A stretch of 40,639 bases of DNA from Muribaculaceae bacterium (GTDB lineage Bacteria > Bacteroidota > Bacteroidia > Bacteroidales > Muribaculaceae). How positions within the stretch are numbered: the stretch's first letter is position 1; the number at the start of each line of letters is the position of its first letter. The DNA lies in assembly GCA_017449785.1 (NCBI GenBank), contig JAFTFA010000186.1:1-40639 (forward strand). Reading direction: 5' to 3'. Positions 15,927 through 24,838 of the stretch are shown here, one piece after another. The notes beneath the pieces were generated by a model. That model made no database searches, had not been told where the DNA came from, and saw only the letters and a program-made list of their open reading frames with translations. Both the position numbers and the translations under genes were made by a program.

Positions 15927-16964
15927 TCATGCCTGGGGACGCGACTTGCCGAGCATCCAGGGGAAATAGCGCTCAATCATGAGGGCGATGGGATAGAGGA
16001 TGACCATGACCACAAGGGCGATGGCAAATTTCCAGAAGATGTTCTCGTTGAGCGACTCGGGGCCGACCACCTTGGAAACGAGCATCTTGAAGATGCCGAT
16101 GAGGTAGTTCTGCAAGCCCAGGAAGGTGATGCCCGTGATAGCAACATTCTGGGCGATGCGGCTGGGGCCGAAGCAATCGGCCAGCCACTTGCTGATCGAG
16201 ACATAGAGCGGGATGAAGAGGATGGCAGCCTCGGGGGCCAGGACATAGGCCAGGCCCGCCTCCATCGACACGGGCGAGATGATGAGAAATGCCATGCCCA
16301 CAACAGCGAGCGCCACCATCAAGGCGATGGAGCCCGATTTCACGCCGGTTGACGCATCATGACGCACCTTGACGTAGGGCAAGGAATCCACAAAGTCCTT
16401 GCAACAGTTGCCGAAGGCATACAGCGGCATGTAGAGCAGGGCGCGGTCAAAGTTCCACAGGTGCAGGACTTCGATGTCGGGCAAGACGAGCAGCGACAGA
16501 CACAGCAGGATAGACACTACCAGCGGCCATGCGCCCGACAGGTAACGCCTGATGGGATAATAGATGAGCTGCATGGTGAACATCGTGGCCAGGAACCAGA
16601 ACGGCGCCACGACGACGTCGGGACGGCCCTGGATGAACTGCCACAAGGGCGTCAACGGGTCGATGGCCATCTCCTCGGGGCCAGCCATGCGCCGCCCGAC
16701 GGCGAGCCACAGGGCATAGAAGACCACGAAGAAGGTGGTGTAAGGGATCAATATCTTGCGGGCACGGTGGCGCAGGAAGGTGAGAAAATCCTGCTCCTTG
16801 ACGACCTTGAACAGATAGCCGGCGGCAAAGAAAAACATGGGCATCCCGACGTAGACGAGTGCTACCTCGTGGGCAGGATTGTAACGAGGGGGCGTGTGAT
16901 GGAACACCACGAGTGACATCGCGATGAACTTCATGTAGTCGAGCCAGGCTTTTCTCTGTGCCAT
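15927..16964 (-). CDS. Acyltransferase family 3 membrane protein
   Basis: 345 residues from ATG 16964 (MAQRKAWLDYMKFIAMSLVVFHHTPP). This start begins directly with the family signature (R..WLDYMKFIAM...VVFHH) and avoids an unlikely extension to 17027. About ten membrane helices follow, with GMPMFFFAAGYLFK and RARKILIPYTTFF characteristic of OafA/WecH-like acyltransferases. These transfer acetyl or succinyl groups to surface glycans or lipids. The gene lies after the ftsZ-serS terminator on the same strand, so it is probably a separate unit, although no promoter is obvious. The substrate is unknown. Confidence 0.85.
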   Translation of the reverse strand: MAQRKAWLDYMKFIAMSLVVFHHTPPRYNPAHEVALVYVGMPMFFFAAGYLFKVVKEQDFLTFLRHRARKILIPYTTFFVVFYALWLAVGRRMAGPEEMAIDPLTPLWQFIQGRPDVVVAPFWFLATMFTMQLIYYPIRRYLSGAWPLVVSILLCLSLLVLPDIEVLHLWNFDRALLYMPLYAFGNCCKDFVDSLPYVKVRHDASTGVKSGSIALMVALAVVGMAFLIISPVSMEAGLAYVLAPEAAILFIPLYVSISKWLADCFGPSRIAQNVAITGITFLGLQNYLIGIFKMLVSKVVGPESLNENIFWKFAIALVVMVILYPIALMIERYFPWMLGKSRPQA

Positions 16965-17000
16965 AGTGATCAATAATCGATGAGCGTTAAAATTGAGGTG

Positions 17001-17045
17001 AAAACAGGCACTGCCCCCATGCAGCATAGAGCGGACAGTGCCTGT
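17001..17045 (-). terminator. Rho-independent terminator after serS
   Basis: A perfect 10-base stem (ACAGGCACTG 17004-17013 with CAGTGCCTGT 17036-17045) is followed on the minus strand by TTTT. It starts 40 bases past the serS stop and marks the end of the dcw/serS run. Confidence 0.85.
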
Positions 17046-17084
17046 AGATGAATCATTCTTGTCAAACAGCCAATGGGGCCGACA

Positions 17085-18356
17085 TCAATCAATGATGTCA
17101 AATCCCGTGTAACGCTGCAGGGCGGCAGGGATGCGGATGCCCTGGGGCGTCTGGTTGTTCTCGAGCAGAGCGGCAACGATGCGCGGCAACGCCAGTGCCG
17201 ACCCGTTGAGGGTGTGGCACAGGTGGGTCTTCTTGTCATCGCCACGATAGCGGCACTTCAAGCGGTTGGCCTGATAGGTCTCAAAGTTGGAGACACTGCT
17301 CACCTCGAGCCAGCGCTTCTGGGCTGCGGACCACACTTCAAAGTCAAAAGTAATGGCACTGGTGAAGCTCATGTCACCGCCACACAGGCGCAGGATGTGC
17401 CACGGCAGTTCCAGCTTCTCGAGCAGACCCTGGACGTGATCCTTCATCTCCTCGAGGGCGGCATAGGAGTTCTCGGGCTTCTCGATGCGCACGATCTCGA
17501 CCTTGTCGAACTGGTGGAGGCGGTTGAGGCCACGCACGTCCTTGCCATAGGAACCAGCCTCACGGCGGAAGCATGCCGAGAAAGCACAATTCTTCTTGGG
17601 CAGTTCCTCCTGCGGGATGATCACGTCACGGTACATGTTGGTGACAGGCACCTCGGCCGTGGGGATGAGGTAGAAGTTGTCCACCTGGCAGTGGTACATC
17701 TGTCCCTCCTTGTCGGGCAGCTGTCCCGTGCCCAGACCTGAAGCCTCATTGACCACAAAGGGGGGCTCGATCTCGAGATAACCGGCCTTGCCGGCCTCGT
17801 CGAGGAAGAACTGGGTCAACGCGCGCTGCAGGCGTGCGCCCTTGCCGACATAGACGGGGAAACCCGCGCCGGTAATCTTGACACCCAGGTCAAAGTCGAT
17901 CAAGTTATACTTCTTGGCCAGGTCCCAGTGGGGCAAGGCATCCTCGCCCAGCTCGGGCATCTTGCCACCGGTCTTCTCGACGATGTTGTCCTCGGCGGTC
18001 TTGCCCTCGGGCACACCGCTATAGGGGACATTGGGGACACTGAGCAGGATGTCGGTAATCTCGTCCTGAGCGGCAGTGAGGTTGTCGTCAATCTCCTTGT
18101 TGGCGGTCTTGAGGCCGGCCACCTGGGCCTTGACATTCTCGGCCTCCTCTCGGTTGCCCTGCTTCATGAGGGCACCGATCTGGGCAGCCATCTTGTTGAG
18201 CACGGCGGCGTTGTCGTCGCGCTGTTTCTGCAGCGCACGGCGCTGCTTGTCCAGTTCCACGATGCGCATGATGGGTTCGCGACCGTCAAAGTGCTTGATG
18301 GCAAGGCGACGGATCACGTCCTCGGGATCCTGGTTGATGAGTTGTAATGTGAGCAT
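17085..18356 (-). CDS. serS: Seryl-tRNA synthetase
   Basis: 423 residues. An N-terminal helical arm for tRNA-Ser binding (about residues 30-105: ELDKQRRALQKQRDDNAAVLNK...) is followed by the class II core with motif 2 (CFRREAGSYGKDVRGLNRLHQF) and motif 3 (ALALPRIVAALLENNQ). It aminoacylates tRNA-Ser in the cytoplasm. It starts 48 bases after the ftsZ stop, with no promoter box or terminator between, so it is probably read through from the division genes. The start MLTLQLINQDPEDVIRRL is the usual one for SerS. Confidence 0.97.
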   Translation of the reverse strand: MLTLQLINQDPEDVIRRLAIKHFDGREPIMRIVELDKQRRALQKQRDDNAAVLNKMAAQIGALMKQGNREEAENVKAQVAGLKTANKEIDDNLTAAQDEITDILLSVPNVPYSGVPEGKTAEDNIVEKTGGKMPELGEDALPHWDLAKKYNLIDFDLGVKITGAGFPVYVGKGARLQRALTQFFLDEAGKAGYLEIEPPFVVNEASGLGTGQLPDKEGQMYHCQVDNFYLIPTAEVPVTNMYRDVIIPQEELPKKNCAFSACFRREAGSYGKDVRGLNRLHQFDKVEIVRIEKPENSYAALEEMKDHVQGLLEKLELPWHILRLCGGDMSFTSAITFDFEVWSAAQKRWLEVSSVSNFETYQANRLKCRYRGDDKKTHLCHTLNGSALALPRIVAALLENNQTPQGIRIPAALQRYTGFDIID

Positions 18357-18404
18357 TATCTAGTCTCTACTATAAAATCTTGTCTCTAAATTGATGGGTT
18401 ATTA

Positions 18405-19811
18405 TCAATCGTTGCCGAAGTCGATGGTGGGCGAGTCGCTGATGTTGTTGCGCTTGGCGGCCGACTTAGGCACCTCGACGGGCCTGTCCTGGCTGGCGGC
18501 CTGCTGACGCTCCTTGATCTGGCTGCGGAAGTCGGGCTTGCGCCTGTAGGTCGGGGTCTTCTCGATCATGTCGATGACATCGTCGTCGTCCATCTCATCG
18601 GGCGAGAGCACGATGTAGCGGGCACGCAGCTGATTTTGGGTCAACTCGCTGATAGCCTTGGAGCCGTACTCGATCTCGAGGCGCTCGGCGTCGGACATCT
18701 TGGGCTCGGCCACGACTGGCTCGCGGCGTGATACCGACGACACGGGAGCCTCCTTGTCGAGCGACACGTTGAAGCCCGATGCCAGCACGGTCACCTTGAT
18801 CTGGTCGGCCAGGGTGGTATCGTAGGCCATACCCCAGATCACATCCACCTCCTTGTCGAAGTTGGCCATGAACTCCTGGATCTCGTTCATCTCCTCCATC
18901 TTGAGCGGTGCATCGCTCTCGGGGTTGTAATAGAAGTTCATCAGGATCTTCTGTGAGCCATAGACGTCACGGTTCTTGAGCAGCGGCGACTCGAGGGCGT
19001 TCTCGATGGCCTTGGTCACACGGCGCTCGCCCGTGCCGTAGCCCGAGCTGATGATGGCGGCACCACCCTCGCGCAGAGTCGTGTTCACATCATTGAAGTC
19101 CAGGTTGATCTTACCCTTGACGGTGATCAGGTCACTGATGCTGCGTGCAGCGATGGTCAACGTGTCATCGGCCTTGCCGAAGGCGTTGGTGAAGTCGAGG
19201 TCACTGTAGATCTCGGTCAGGCGCTGGTTGTTGATGATGAGCAGGGCATCGACATACTTGCCCATCTCGTCGGCACCGGCAAGAGCCTTGAGGATCTTGC
19301 GGGGTCCCTCAAAGAGGAAGGGGATGGTCACGATACCGATGGTGAGGACACCCTTCTGGTGGGCGATGCGGGCCACGACGGGAGCGGCACCGGTACCGGT
19401 ACCACCACCCATACCGGCGGTGATGAAGACCATCTTGGTATCATCGTCAAAGAGGGCAGCGATCTCGCTCTCGCTCTCCTCGGCGGCACGGCGCGCCGTC
19501 TCGGGGATGTTGCCGGCACCCAGGCCGTGGGTCGTGTTCGGTCCCAGCAGCACGCGGTTGGGGACCGGCGACTCGTTGAGCTGCTGGCGGTCGGTGTTGA
19601 GCACTACAAACGAGACGCCCTCGATATTCTGCATATACATGTGGTTGATGGCATTGTTACCGCCGCCACCGACACCCATCACCTTGATGATGGTGAGGGG
19701 CTTCTCCCTGTCCTGGAAACCCGAGTTCTTGTCCAGCGTGGACAAGATTTCGCTACCTGCTGCGTGCGGACCCTGGTTAGTTCCATCAAATTTGATACTG
19801 TTGTCGTCCAT
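18405..19811 (-). CDS. ftsZ: Cell division GTPase FtsZ
   Basis: 468 residues. The tubulin-type nucleotide-binding signature GGGTGTG is at residues 135-141, preceded by VMGVGGGGNNAINHM and followed by NNQRLTEIYSDLDF. FtsZ polymerises into the Z-ring at midcell. The globular domain ends around residue 330. A ~130-residue linker and tail follow, with an acidic patch (SPDEMDDDDVIDM) and basic stretches, closing with PTIDFGND, which resembles the conserved C-terminal peptide that binds FtsA. A 30-residue N-terminal extension precedes the core. It follows ftsA by 51 bases. Confidence 0.98.
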   Translation of the reverse strand: MDDNSIKFDGTNQGPHAAGSEILSTLDKNSGFQDREKPLTIIKVMGVGGGGNNAINHMYMQNIEGVSFVVLNTDRQQLNESPVPNRVLLGPNTTHGLGAGNIPETARRAAEESESEIAALFDDDTKMVFITAGMGGGTGTGAAPVVARIAHQKGVLTIGIVTIPFLFEGPRKILKALAGADEMGKYVDALLIINNQRLTEIYSDLDFTNAFGKADDTLTIAARSISDLITVKGKINLDFNDVNTTLREGGAAIISSGYGTGERRVTKAIENALESPLLKNRDVYGSQKILMNFYYNPESDAPLKMEEMNEIQEFMANFDKEVDVIWGMAYDTTLADQIKVTVLASGFNVSLDKEAPVSSVSRREPVVAEPKMSDAERLEIEYGSKAISELTQNQLRARYIVLSPDEMDDDDVIDMIEKTPTYRRKPDFRSQIKERQQAASQDRPVEVPKSAAKRNNISDSPTIDFGND

Positions 19812-19862
19812 ATTGTGTTGTATTTATTTTAGTCAGGAAATAAATGAGTTCATTGCGCTAAA

Positions 19863-21197
19863 TCACTGCTCGTCATCGAGGTCGGTATCTTCCGAGATGA
19901 GGTTGGTGAGCTTGGTTTTCCACTTGTCCCAGCGGCTCTCCTTCTTCTTGGGTCTGCCCTCGGGACGGACGTCACCGCGCTCGGCGGGCCTGACGGGCTC
20001 CTCATACTGGGGTGCATATCCGGCACCCTGGGGCATGACGGGACCCTCAACGACCGAGTTGAGCTCGACACAGGTCTGGTCGTCCTCGATGCGCTCGGCG
20101 GCGGCAGCAAGGAGCGAGAATACCTCGATATACTCCATGCGGTTGATCTCGCTGTTGAGGATATTGATCGAGGTCGGGTTCTGGCCCATGCGCACCTTGA
20201 TCTTGGTCGTGTCCTCGAGTTTCTGCTTGAGGCCACCCAGGTGGGCACAGCCACCGATGAGGACGATGCTCTTGATCTCGTCGGACGAGACGCCGGCATC
20301 GGCCAGCTGCTGATTGATGTTGGCGATGATCTCGCCGGTGCGGGCACTGATATAGTTGGCTGCCTCGCGGGCATTCACGCCCTCGATGACCACGTTGCTT
20401 GCATTGACGGGGTCGAGGGGGTTGTTGATGTTCTTCTTGACGTTCTCGGCCGTCTCCTCCATCACGTTGAGGCCGATCATCACATCGCGCGTCAGGTTGC
20501 GACCACCCAGGGGCAGGGTGTTCAGGTAGATGAGCGACTTGTTCTTGTAGATGGCCACGGTCGTGGTCTCGGCACCCATGTCGACGAGCATGCAGCCCAG
20601 CTCGCGGTCACTGTCACTCAGGATCTGCTTGGCGACAGCCAGCGGAGTGACGATGAAGCCCTTGGCGGGAATGCCGAAGGTCATCAGCCTATTGAGGTTC
20701 AGCATCAGCGTGGGCTTGGCCACGATGAGGTTGACCTTGATCTTGATAGACGAGCCGAATTGTCCCACAGGATTAGGGGTTTCCACCTTGTCCACATAGT
20801 AGGTACGCGGCACGACATCGACGGTGTCGTGGTTGCGGATAGGGGTACTGGTGGCATCCTTGATGATGCGGTCGATGAGCTCGTTGGTGATGGCCTCGGT
20901 CGAGCCGACGCTGCGGTTCACCTCGCTCACGATGCTGTGCAGCGACCTGCCGCCGACGCCCAGATAGACCTGGGTCACGCGGCCGTCGATCATACCCTCA
21001 AGGTTCTTGAGGATACGGTTGATGCTAGTCTTGATGTTCTCGACATTCTGCACGATGCCATAGCGCACGCTGTTGAGGTGACGTTCCTCCTGCAGGTGCT
21101 TGACGCTCAAGTATCCAGCCGAAGTCTTCTCGGCGATAGCTCCAACGATTTTAGAGCTTCCGATTTCAAGTGCTACGATATGTTGTTTCTTTTCCAT
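19863..21197 (-). CDS. ftsA: Cell division protein FtsA
   Basis: 444 residues with an actin/Hsp70-like ATPase fold: phosphate 1 motif IVALEIGSSKIVGAIAE, phosphate 2 region GCMLVDMGAETTTVAIY, and adenosine motif IVLIGGCAHLGGLKQKLE. FtsA tethers FtsZ to the membrane. The C-terminus has a Pro/Arg/Glu-rich linker followed by SRWDKWKTKLTNLI, which fits the amphipathic membrane-targeting helix, then an acidic end. It lies between ftsQ (79 bases) and ftsZ (51 bases), the standard order. Confidence 0.97.
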   Translation of the reverse strand: MEKKQHIVALEIGSSKIVGAIAEKTSAGYLSVKHLQEERHLNSVRYGIVQNVENIKTSINRILKNLEGMIDGRVTQVYLGVGGRSLHSIVSEVNRSVGSTEAITNELIDRIIKDATSTPIRNHDTVDVVPRTYYVDKVETPNPVGQFGSSIKIKVNLIVAKPTLMLNLNRLMTFGIPAKGFIVTPLAVAKQILSDSDRELGCMLVDMGAETTTVAIYKNKSLIYLNTLPLGGRNLTRDVMIGLNVMEETAENVKKNINNPLDPVNASNVVIEGVNAREAANYISARTGEIIANINQQLADAGVSSDEIKSIVLIGGCAHLGGLKQKLEDTTKIKVRMGQNPTSINILNSEINRMEYIEVFSLLAAAAERIEDDQTCVELNSVVEGPVMPQGAGYAPQYEEPVRPAERGDVRPEGRPKKKESRWDKWKTKLTNLISEDTDLDDEQ

Positions 21198-21276
21198 AAA
21201 ACAATGATTGGTGTATTGATTATTTTTTAATTTTGGTTTGTTGTTCTCTGTCTGTTGTTACGTCAAGATGTTATGA

Positions 21277-22233
21277 TTAATTACTTTTCTTGTTCTTGGA
21301 CTTGTCATCCTGTTGCTTGGCCTTGTCACTGGCCTTCTTGCCATCGTCGGCCTTCTTGGACTTGTCGTCGGGCGCTGCAGCGGCGTCGGCCTTCTTGGCA
21401 TCATCACCGGCATCATTCTTCTTGACCGACACGTCCATCGTCTCGAGGTCGGGAGCCTGCTCGTCATCCTCGGGGTCATACTCGAAGGTCTGCACAACGG
21501 CCTTGGTCCGGCGGGTAGCCACCACCTGATGGTCCCACTTGACCGAAATGGTGTCGAACGTGTTCCAGCCGCGCTTGGGCATCACCTCGCGATAGAAGAG
21601 CAAGAGTTTGGCGAACTTGTTCTTGAATCCATCGACGTGGCCCATATTGACCACATGGCCGCTGATCTGGGGCACGATGATGATGTTGTTGGAGTCCCTG
21701 ACGGTGTACATCGTGACCAGGGAGTGCAGCAACGAGTCGGACTCGACATAGTCGATGAGCGGCAGCAGGCGCGTGGCAGGGAACTGCCTGGTGAAGTGGC
21801 CCTGCACGACGGGCACGTCGCTGTAATAATAGATCGACGCGTCCATGCGCTTGCCGGCACGGTTCAGGTAGTAGGACTGGTCGCCGTCGAACACGCGCAT
21901 CACGGGCAGCAGCTGGCTCACGCGGATGAGCAGGCGGCCGTCCAGGCACTTCACGATGTCGGTAGCCTCGAGGTAGGGCGAGTGGTCGAGCGCCTTCTCG
22001 ATGTCGGAGGCGTTGATGTCGGCCATGCGCTTGCCCTTGAACTTCATGCCCTGGTGCTCCAGGTCGCTGAGGACGCCCTCGGGGGTGACAAACGATGTGC
22101 TGTCGGCGTTGAGTACCTCAACCACGACACTGGTGCACACTTCACCCCTGGACTTGTAACGGGCCCAGAAGATTCCAGCGATGAGCGCAGCCGCCATCAC
22201 CACCAGTATTGTATTCTGTATCAGTCGTTTCAA
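21277..22233 (-). CDS. ftsQ: Cell division protein FtsQ with lysine/aspartate-rich C-terminal tail
   Basis: 318 residues. A single N-terminal membrane helix (about residues 6-24, NTILVVMAAALIAGIFWARY) is followed by a periplasmic POTRA-like region (VVVEVLNADSTSFVTPEGV...) and the FtsQ domain. FtsQ links the early ring to the septal synthase FtsW-FtsI. The last ~52 residues (267-318) are low-complexity, nearly all K, D, A, S, N and Q, and are unusual for a periplasmic domain. The start overlaps the murC stop by four bases (ATGA), implying translational coupling, but a consensus promoter inside murC (22313-22344) could also drive it. Confidence 0.92.
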   Translation of the reverse strand: MKRLIQNTILVVMAAALIAGIFWARYKSRGEVCTSVVVEVLNADSTSFVTPEGVLSDLEHQGMKFKGKRMADINASDIEKALDHSPYLEATDIVKCLDGRLLIRVSQLLPVMRVFDGDQSYYLNRAGKRMDASIYYYSDVPVVQGHFTRQFPATRLLPLIDYVESDSLLHSLVTMYTVRDSNNIIIVPQISGHVVNMGHVDGFKNKFAKLLLFYREVMPKRGWNTFDTISVKWDHQVVATRRTKAVVQTFEYDPEDDEQAPDLETMDVSVKKNDAGDDAKKADAAAAPDDKSKKADDGKKASDKAKQQDDKSKNKKSN

Positions 22234-23612
22234 CGCTTTTGCTTCTTATATTCGACGCAAATTTGTGGCAGCAGATTGGCGATGTCGCCGGCACCCGCTG
22301 TCAATAAAACGTCAAAATTACTCTTTTTTATTGACCCAATCAAATTTTCTTTTGAGTAAATGATTTTTTTTGTGCTTGTGACCTGTTCAAGCACCATTTC
22401 ACTCGTCACCCCGGGGATGGGTTCCTCGCGGGCGGGATAAATCGGCAGCAGGATGACCTCGTCGGCCAGCGAGAGTGCCGCAGCAAACTCGGGCGCGAAA
22501 TCCCGGGTGCGGCTGTACAGGTGAGGCTGGAAGATGACGGTCAACTGGCGGCCAGGGTACAGGTCGCGCACCGACGCGATGCTGGCACGCAGTTCGCCGG
22601 GATGGTGGGCATAGTCGTCGATCATCACCCTACCCCGCTCGCCCGGCTCCTTGAGCCAGAACTCAAAGCGACGCTTGGGTCCCATGAACGTGGCCATGGC
22701 GTCGCGCATCGCGTCGAGGGGCGTGTCCACCAGGCGGCAGGCCGCCATTGCAGCGATGGCGTTCTCGATGTTGATGTCGACGGGGACACCCAGGCTGATG
22801 CCGGGCAACGTCTCCCACGGCGTCACCAGGTCGAAGGTGATCTCGCCGTTGCCCTTGCTGATGTTGGCGGCATGGAAGTCGCCATTGTCGCGGCTGTAGG
22901 TATAGGTCTTGACCTCCTTGCCCACACGGGGTTGCAGGGCCAGGCCGGTGTGGACGATGAGGGCACCACCCGGCTGGATGAGCTCGGTGAAATGGGCAAA
23001 GCTCTCCAGGTAGTTCTCGGCCGTGCCATAGATGTCCAGGTGGTCGGGGTCGGTCGAGGTCACCACGGCGACATGGGGCCGCAGGTGGTGGAACGAGCGG
23101 TCAAACTCGTCGGCCTCGATGACCGAGTAGGGGCTGGTCGCCGACAGCAGGAAGTTACTGTCATAGTTGCGCAACACACCGCCCAGGAAGGCGTTGCAGC
23201 CGATGCCCGAGCTGTGCAGCATGTGGGCCGCCATGCTCGAGGTAGTGGTCTTGCCGTGGGTGCCGGCAAAGCACAGGGCCTTGCTGTGGGCGGTCACAAC
23301 GCCCAGCAGCGCCGCCCGCTTGACGATATCAAAACCATGCTCGCGGAAGTAGGTCAATCCCTGATGCGAGGCGGGGACAGCGGGCGTATAGACCACCAGC
23401 GTGCGCAACGGGTCGCGGCAGTAGTCGGGAATGAGCGCGGGATTCTCGTCATAGTCGATGTGTACACCTTCCCGCTCCAGTGCATGGGTCAAGTCGCTGG
23501 GAGTGCGGTCATAGCCGGCCACACGCTTGCCCTGGGCCAGAAAATAGCGCTCCAGGGCAGCCATGCCGATGCCGCCAGCTCCCACAAAATACAGTGAATC
23601 AAACTCTTTCAT
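22230..23612 (-). CDS. murC: UDP-N-acetylmuramate--L-alanine ligase
   Basis: 460 residues. Rossmann-type N-terminus (YFVGAGGIGMAALERYF), ATP-binding P-loop CFAGTHGKTTTSSMAAH (GTHGKTT at 117-123), VIEADEFDRSF, and the C-terminal DDYAHHPGELRASI block. It adds L-alanine to UDP-MurNAc, the first step of stem-peptide assembly. The last ~40 codons (about 22305-22380) are conspicuously AT-rich compared with the rest of the gene and contain a promoter-like signal. It is 98 bases downstream of murG and overlaps ftsQ by four bases. Confidence 0.97.
   Translation of the reverse strand: MKEFDSLYFVGAGGIGMAALERYFLAQGKRVAGYDRTPSDLTHALEREGVHIDYDENPALIPDYCRDPLRTLVVYTPAVPASHQGLTYFREHGFDIVKRAALLGVVTAHSKALCFAGTHGKTTTSSMAAHMLHSSGIGCNAFLGGVLRNYDSNFLLSATSPYSVIEADEFDRSFHHLRPHVAVVTSTDPDHLDIYGTAENYLESFAHFTELIQPGGALIVHTGLALQPRVGKEVKTYTYSRDNGDFHAANISKGNGEITFDLVTPWETLPGISLGVPVDINIENAIAAMAACRLVDTPLDAMRDAMATFMGPKRRFEFWLKEPGERGRVMIDDYAHHPGELRASIASVRDLYPGRQLTVIFQPHLYSRTRDFAPEFAAALSLADEVILLPIYPAREEPIPGVTSEMVLEQVTSTKKIIYSKENLIGSIKKSNFDVLLTAGAGDIANLLPQICVEYKKQKR
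22313..22344 (-). promoter_or_regulatory. Internal promoter within murC, directed at ftsQ-ftsA-ftsZ
   Basis: On the minus strand TTTG (22344-22341) is followed by exactly 20 bases and TAATTTTG (22320-22313), a full match in both boxes and spacing to the Bacteroidetes consensus. Transcription would start near 22306, about 70 bases ahead of the ftsQ ATG. The surrounding codons are atypically AT-rich, consistent with a DNA-level constraint on the coding sequence. Confidence 0.6.
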
Positions 23613-23710
23613 TTTTCCTGTTTTATTATTTAAAAGTTGATCGATGATGAGTGATTGGGGATTTAAAAATGATGATGTAAAACTATCTGCAAGCCGTTGT
23701 CATCAAGAGG

Positions 23711-24838
23711 CTATCGATTCAAGATTTTCTCGATCTCATCGACGATGTGCTCGGCGGCATCGCGCAGGGCCATGGCCGAGACGTTGGTGCCCAGCGTGCT
23801 GATGCGCGCAGCGTCGGTGACGGTGTCGAGCATCGTGTCCATCAGGCGGGTGGCAGCCTCGGCATCGGTCACCATCATGGCCGCCTCACGGTTCACCAGA
23901 GCCAAGGCGTTCTTGGTCTGATGGTCCTCGGCCACATTGGGCGACGGCACGAGGATGGCCGCCTTGCCCAGCAGCTGCAGCTCCGAGATCGAGCTGGCAC
24001 CGGCACGCGAGACGACGAGGTCGGCAGCACGGTAGGCCATATCCATATTGCTGATAAAGGGCATCTGCACCACATTCTTCACGCCCGACGCGCCCAGGGC
24101 CTCACGGCACTGCTGGTCATAGAGCTTGCCCGTCTGCCAGATGACCTGGACATCGTGGGCCGCGGCACCGATCTTCTCCAGGCCGCCGATGATGGCGTTG
24201 TTGATCGTGCGGGCACCCAGGCTGCCGCCGATGATGAGGATCGTGTGCTTGTCGGGGTCAACGCCCATCGCCTGGCGTGCCTGCTCGGGCGAGGCGCCAC
24301 ACTCCAGCAGGTTGCGCCTGACGGGGTTGCCCGTGAGGACGATCTTGTCCTGCGGGAAGAAGCGCTCCATGCCCTCATAGGCCACACAGATGCAGTCGGC
24401 CTTGGCCGCCAGCAACTTGTTGGTCACGCCGGCATAGGAATTCTGCTCTTGCAGCAGGGTGGGAATGCCCTGTTTCTGGGCCTCCTTGAGCATCGGGCCG
24501 CTGGCATAGCCGCCCACGCCGATGGCGATGTCGGGCCTGAAGTCCTTGAGGACCCTGCGGGCCAGCCTCATGCTCTTGAACAGGCGTGCCACGACCTTGA
24601 AATTGCGCAGCAGGTGCTTGCGGTCAAAGCCGCTCACGGGCAGACCGACGATGTTGTAGCCCGCAGCGGGCACTTTCTCCATCTCCATGCGGCCCTCGGC
24701 CCCCACAAAGAGGATATTGGACTCGGGGTGGCGGCGGCGCACCTCATTGGCGATGGACAGGGCGGGGAAGATGTGTCCGCCCGTGCCACCACCGCTCACC
24801 AGCACTTTTAATTGTTTTTTTTCTTTATTTCCAGACAT
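23711..24838 (-). CDS. murG: UDP-GlcNAc--undecaprenyl-PP-MurNAc-pentapeptide transferase
   Basis: 375 residues from ATG 24838 (MSGNKEKKQLKVLVSGGGTGGH); the upstream frame to 24931 runs into ftsW and is rejected. The glycine-rich loop GGGTGGH is at residues 16-22, with IGVGGYASGPM and the C-terminal GT28 donor-site block (SRAGASSISELQLLGKAAILVP) also clear. It converts lipid I to lipid II at the inner face of the membrane. The start overlaps the ftsW stop by 14 bases. Confidence 0.97.
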   Translation of the reverse strand: MSGNKEKKQLKVLVSGGGTGGHIFPALSIANEVRRRHPESNILFVGAEGRMEMEKVPAAGYNIVGLPVSGFDRKHLLRNFKVVARLFKSMRLARRVLKDFRPDIAIGVGGYASGPMLKEAQKQGIPTLLQEQNSYAGVTNKLLAAKADCICVAYEGMERFFPQDKIVLTGNPVRRNLLECGASPEQARQAMGVDPDKHTILIIGGSLGARTINNAIIGGLEKIGAAAHDVQVIWQTGKLYDQQCREALGASGVKNVVQMPFISNMDMAYRAADLVVSRAGASSISELQLLGKAAILVPSPNVAEDHQTKNALALVNREAAMMVTDAEAATRLMDTMLDTVTDAARISTLGTNVSAMALRDAAEHIVDEIEKILNR

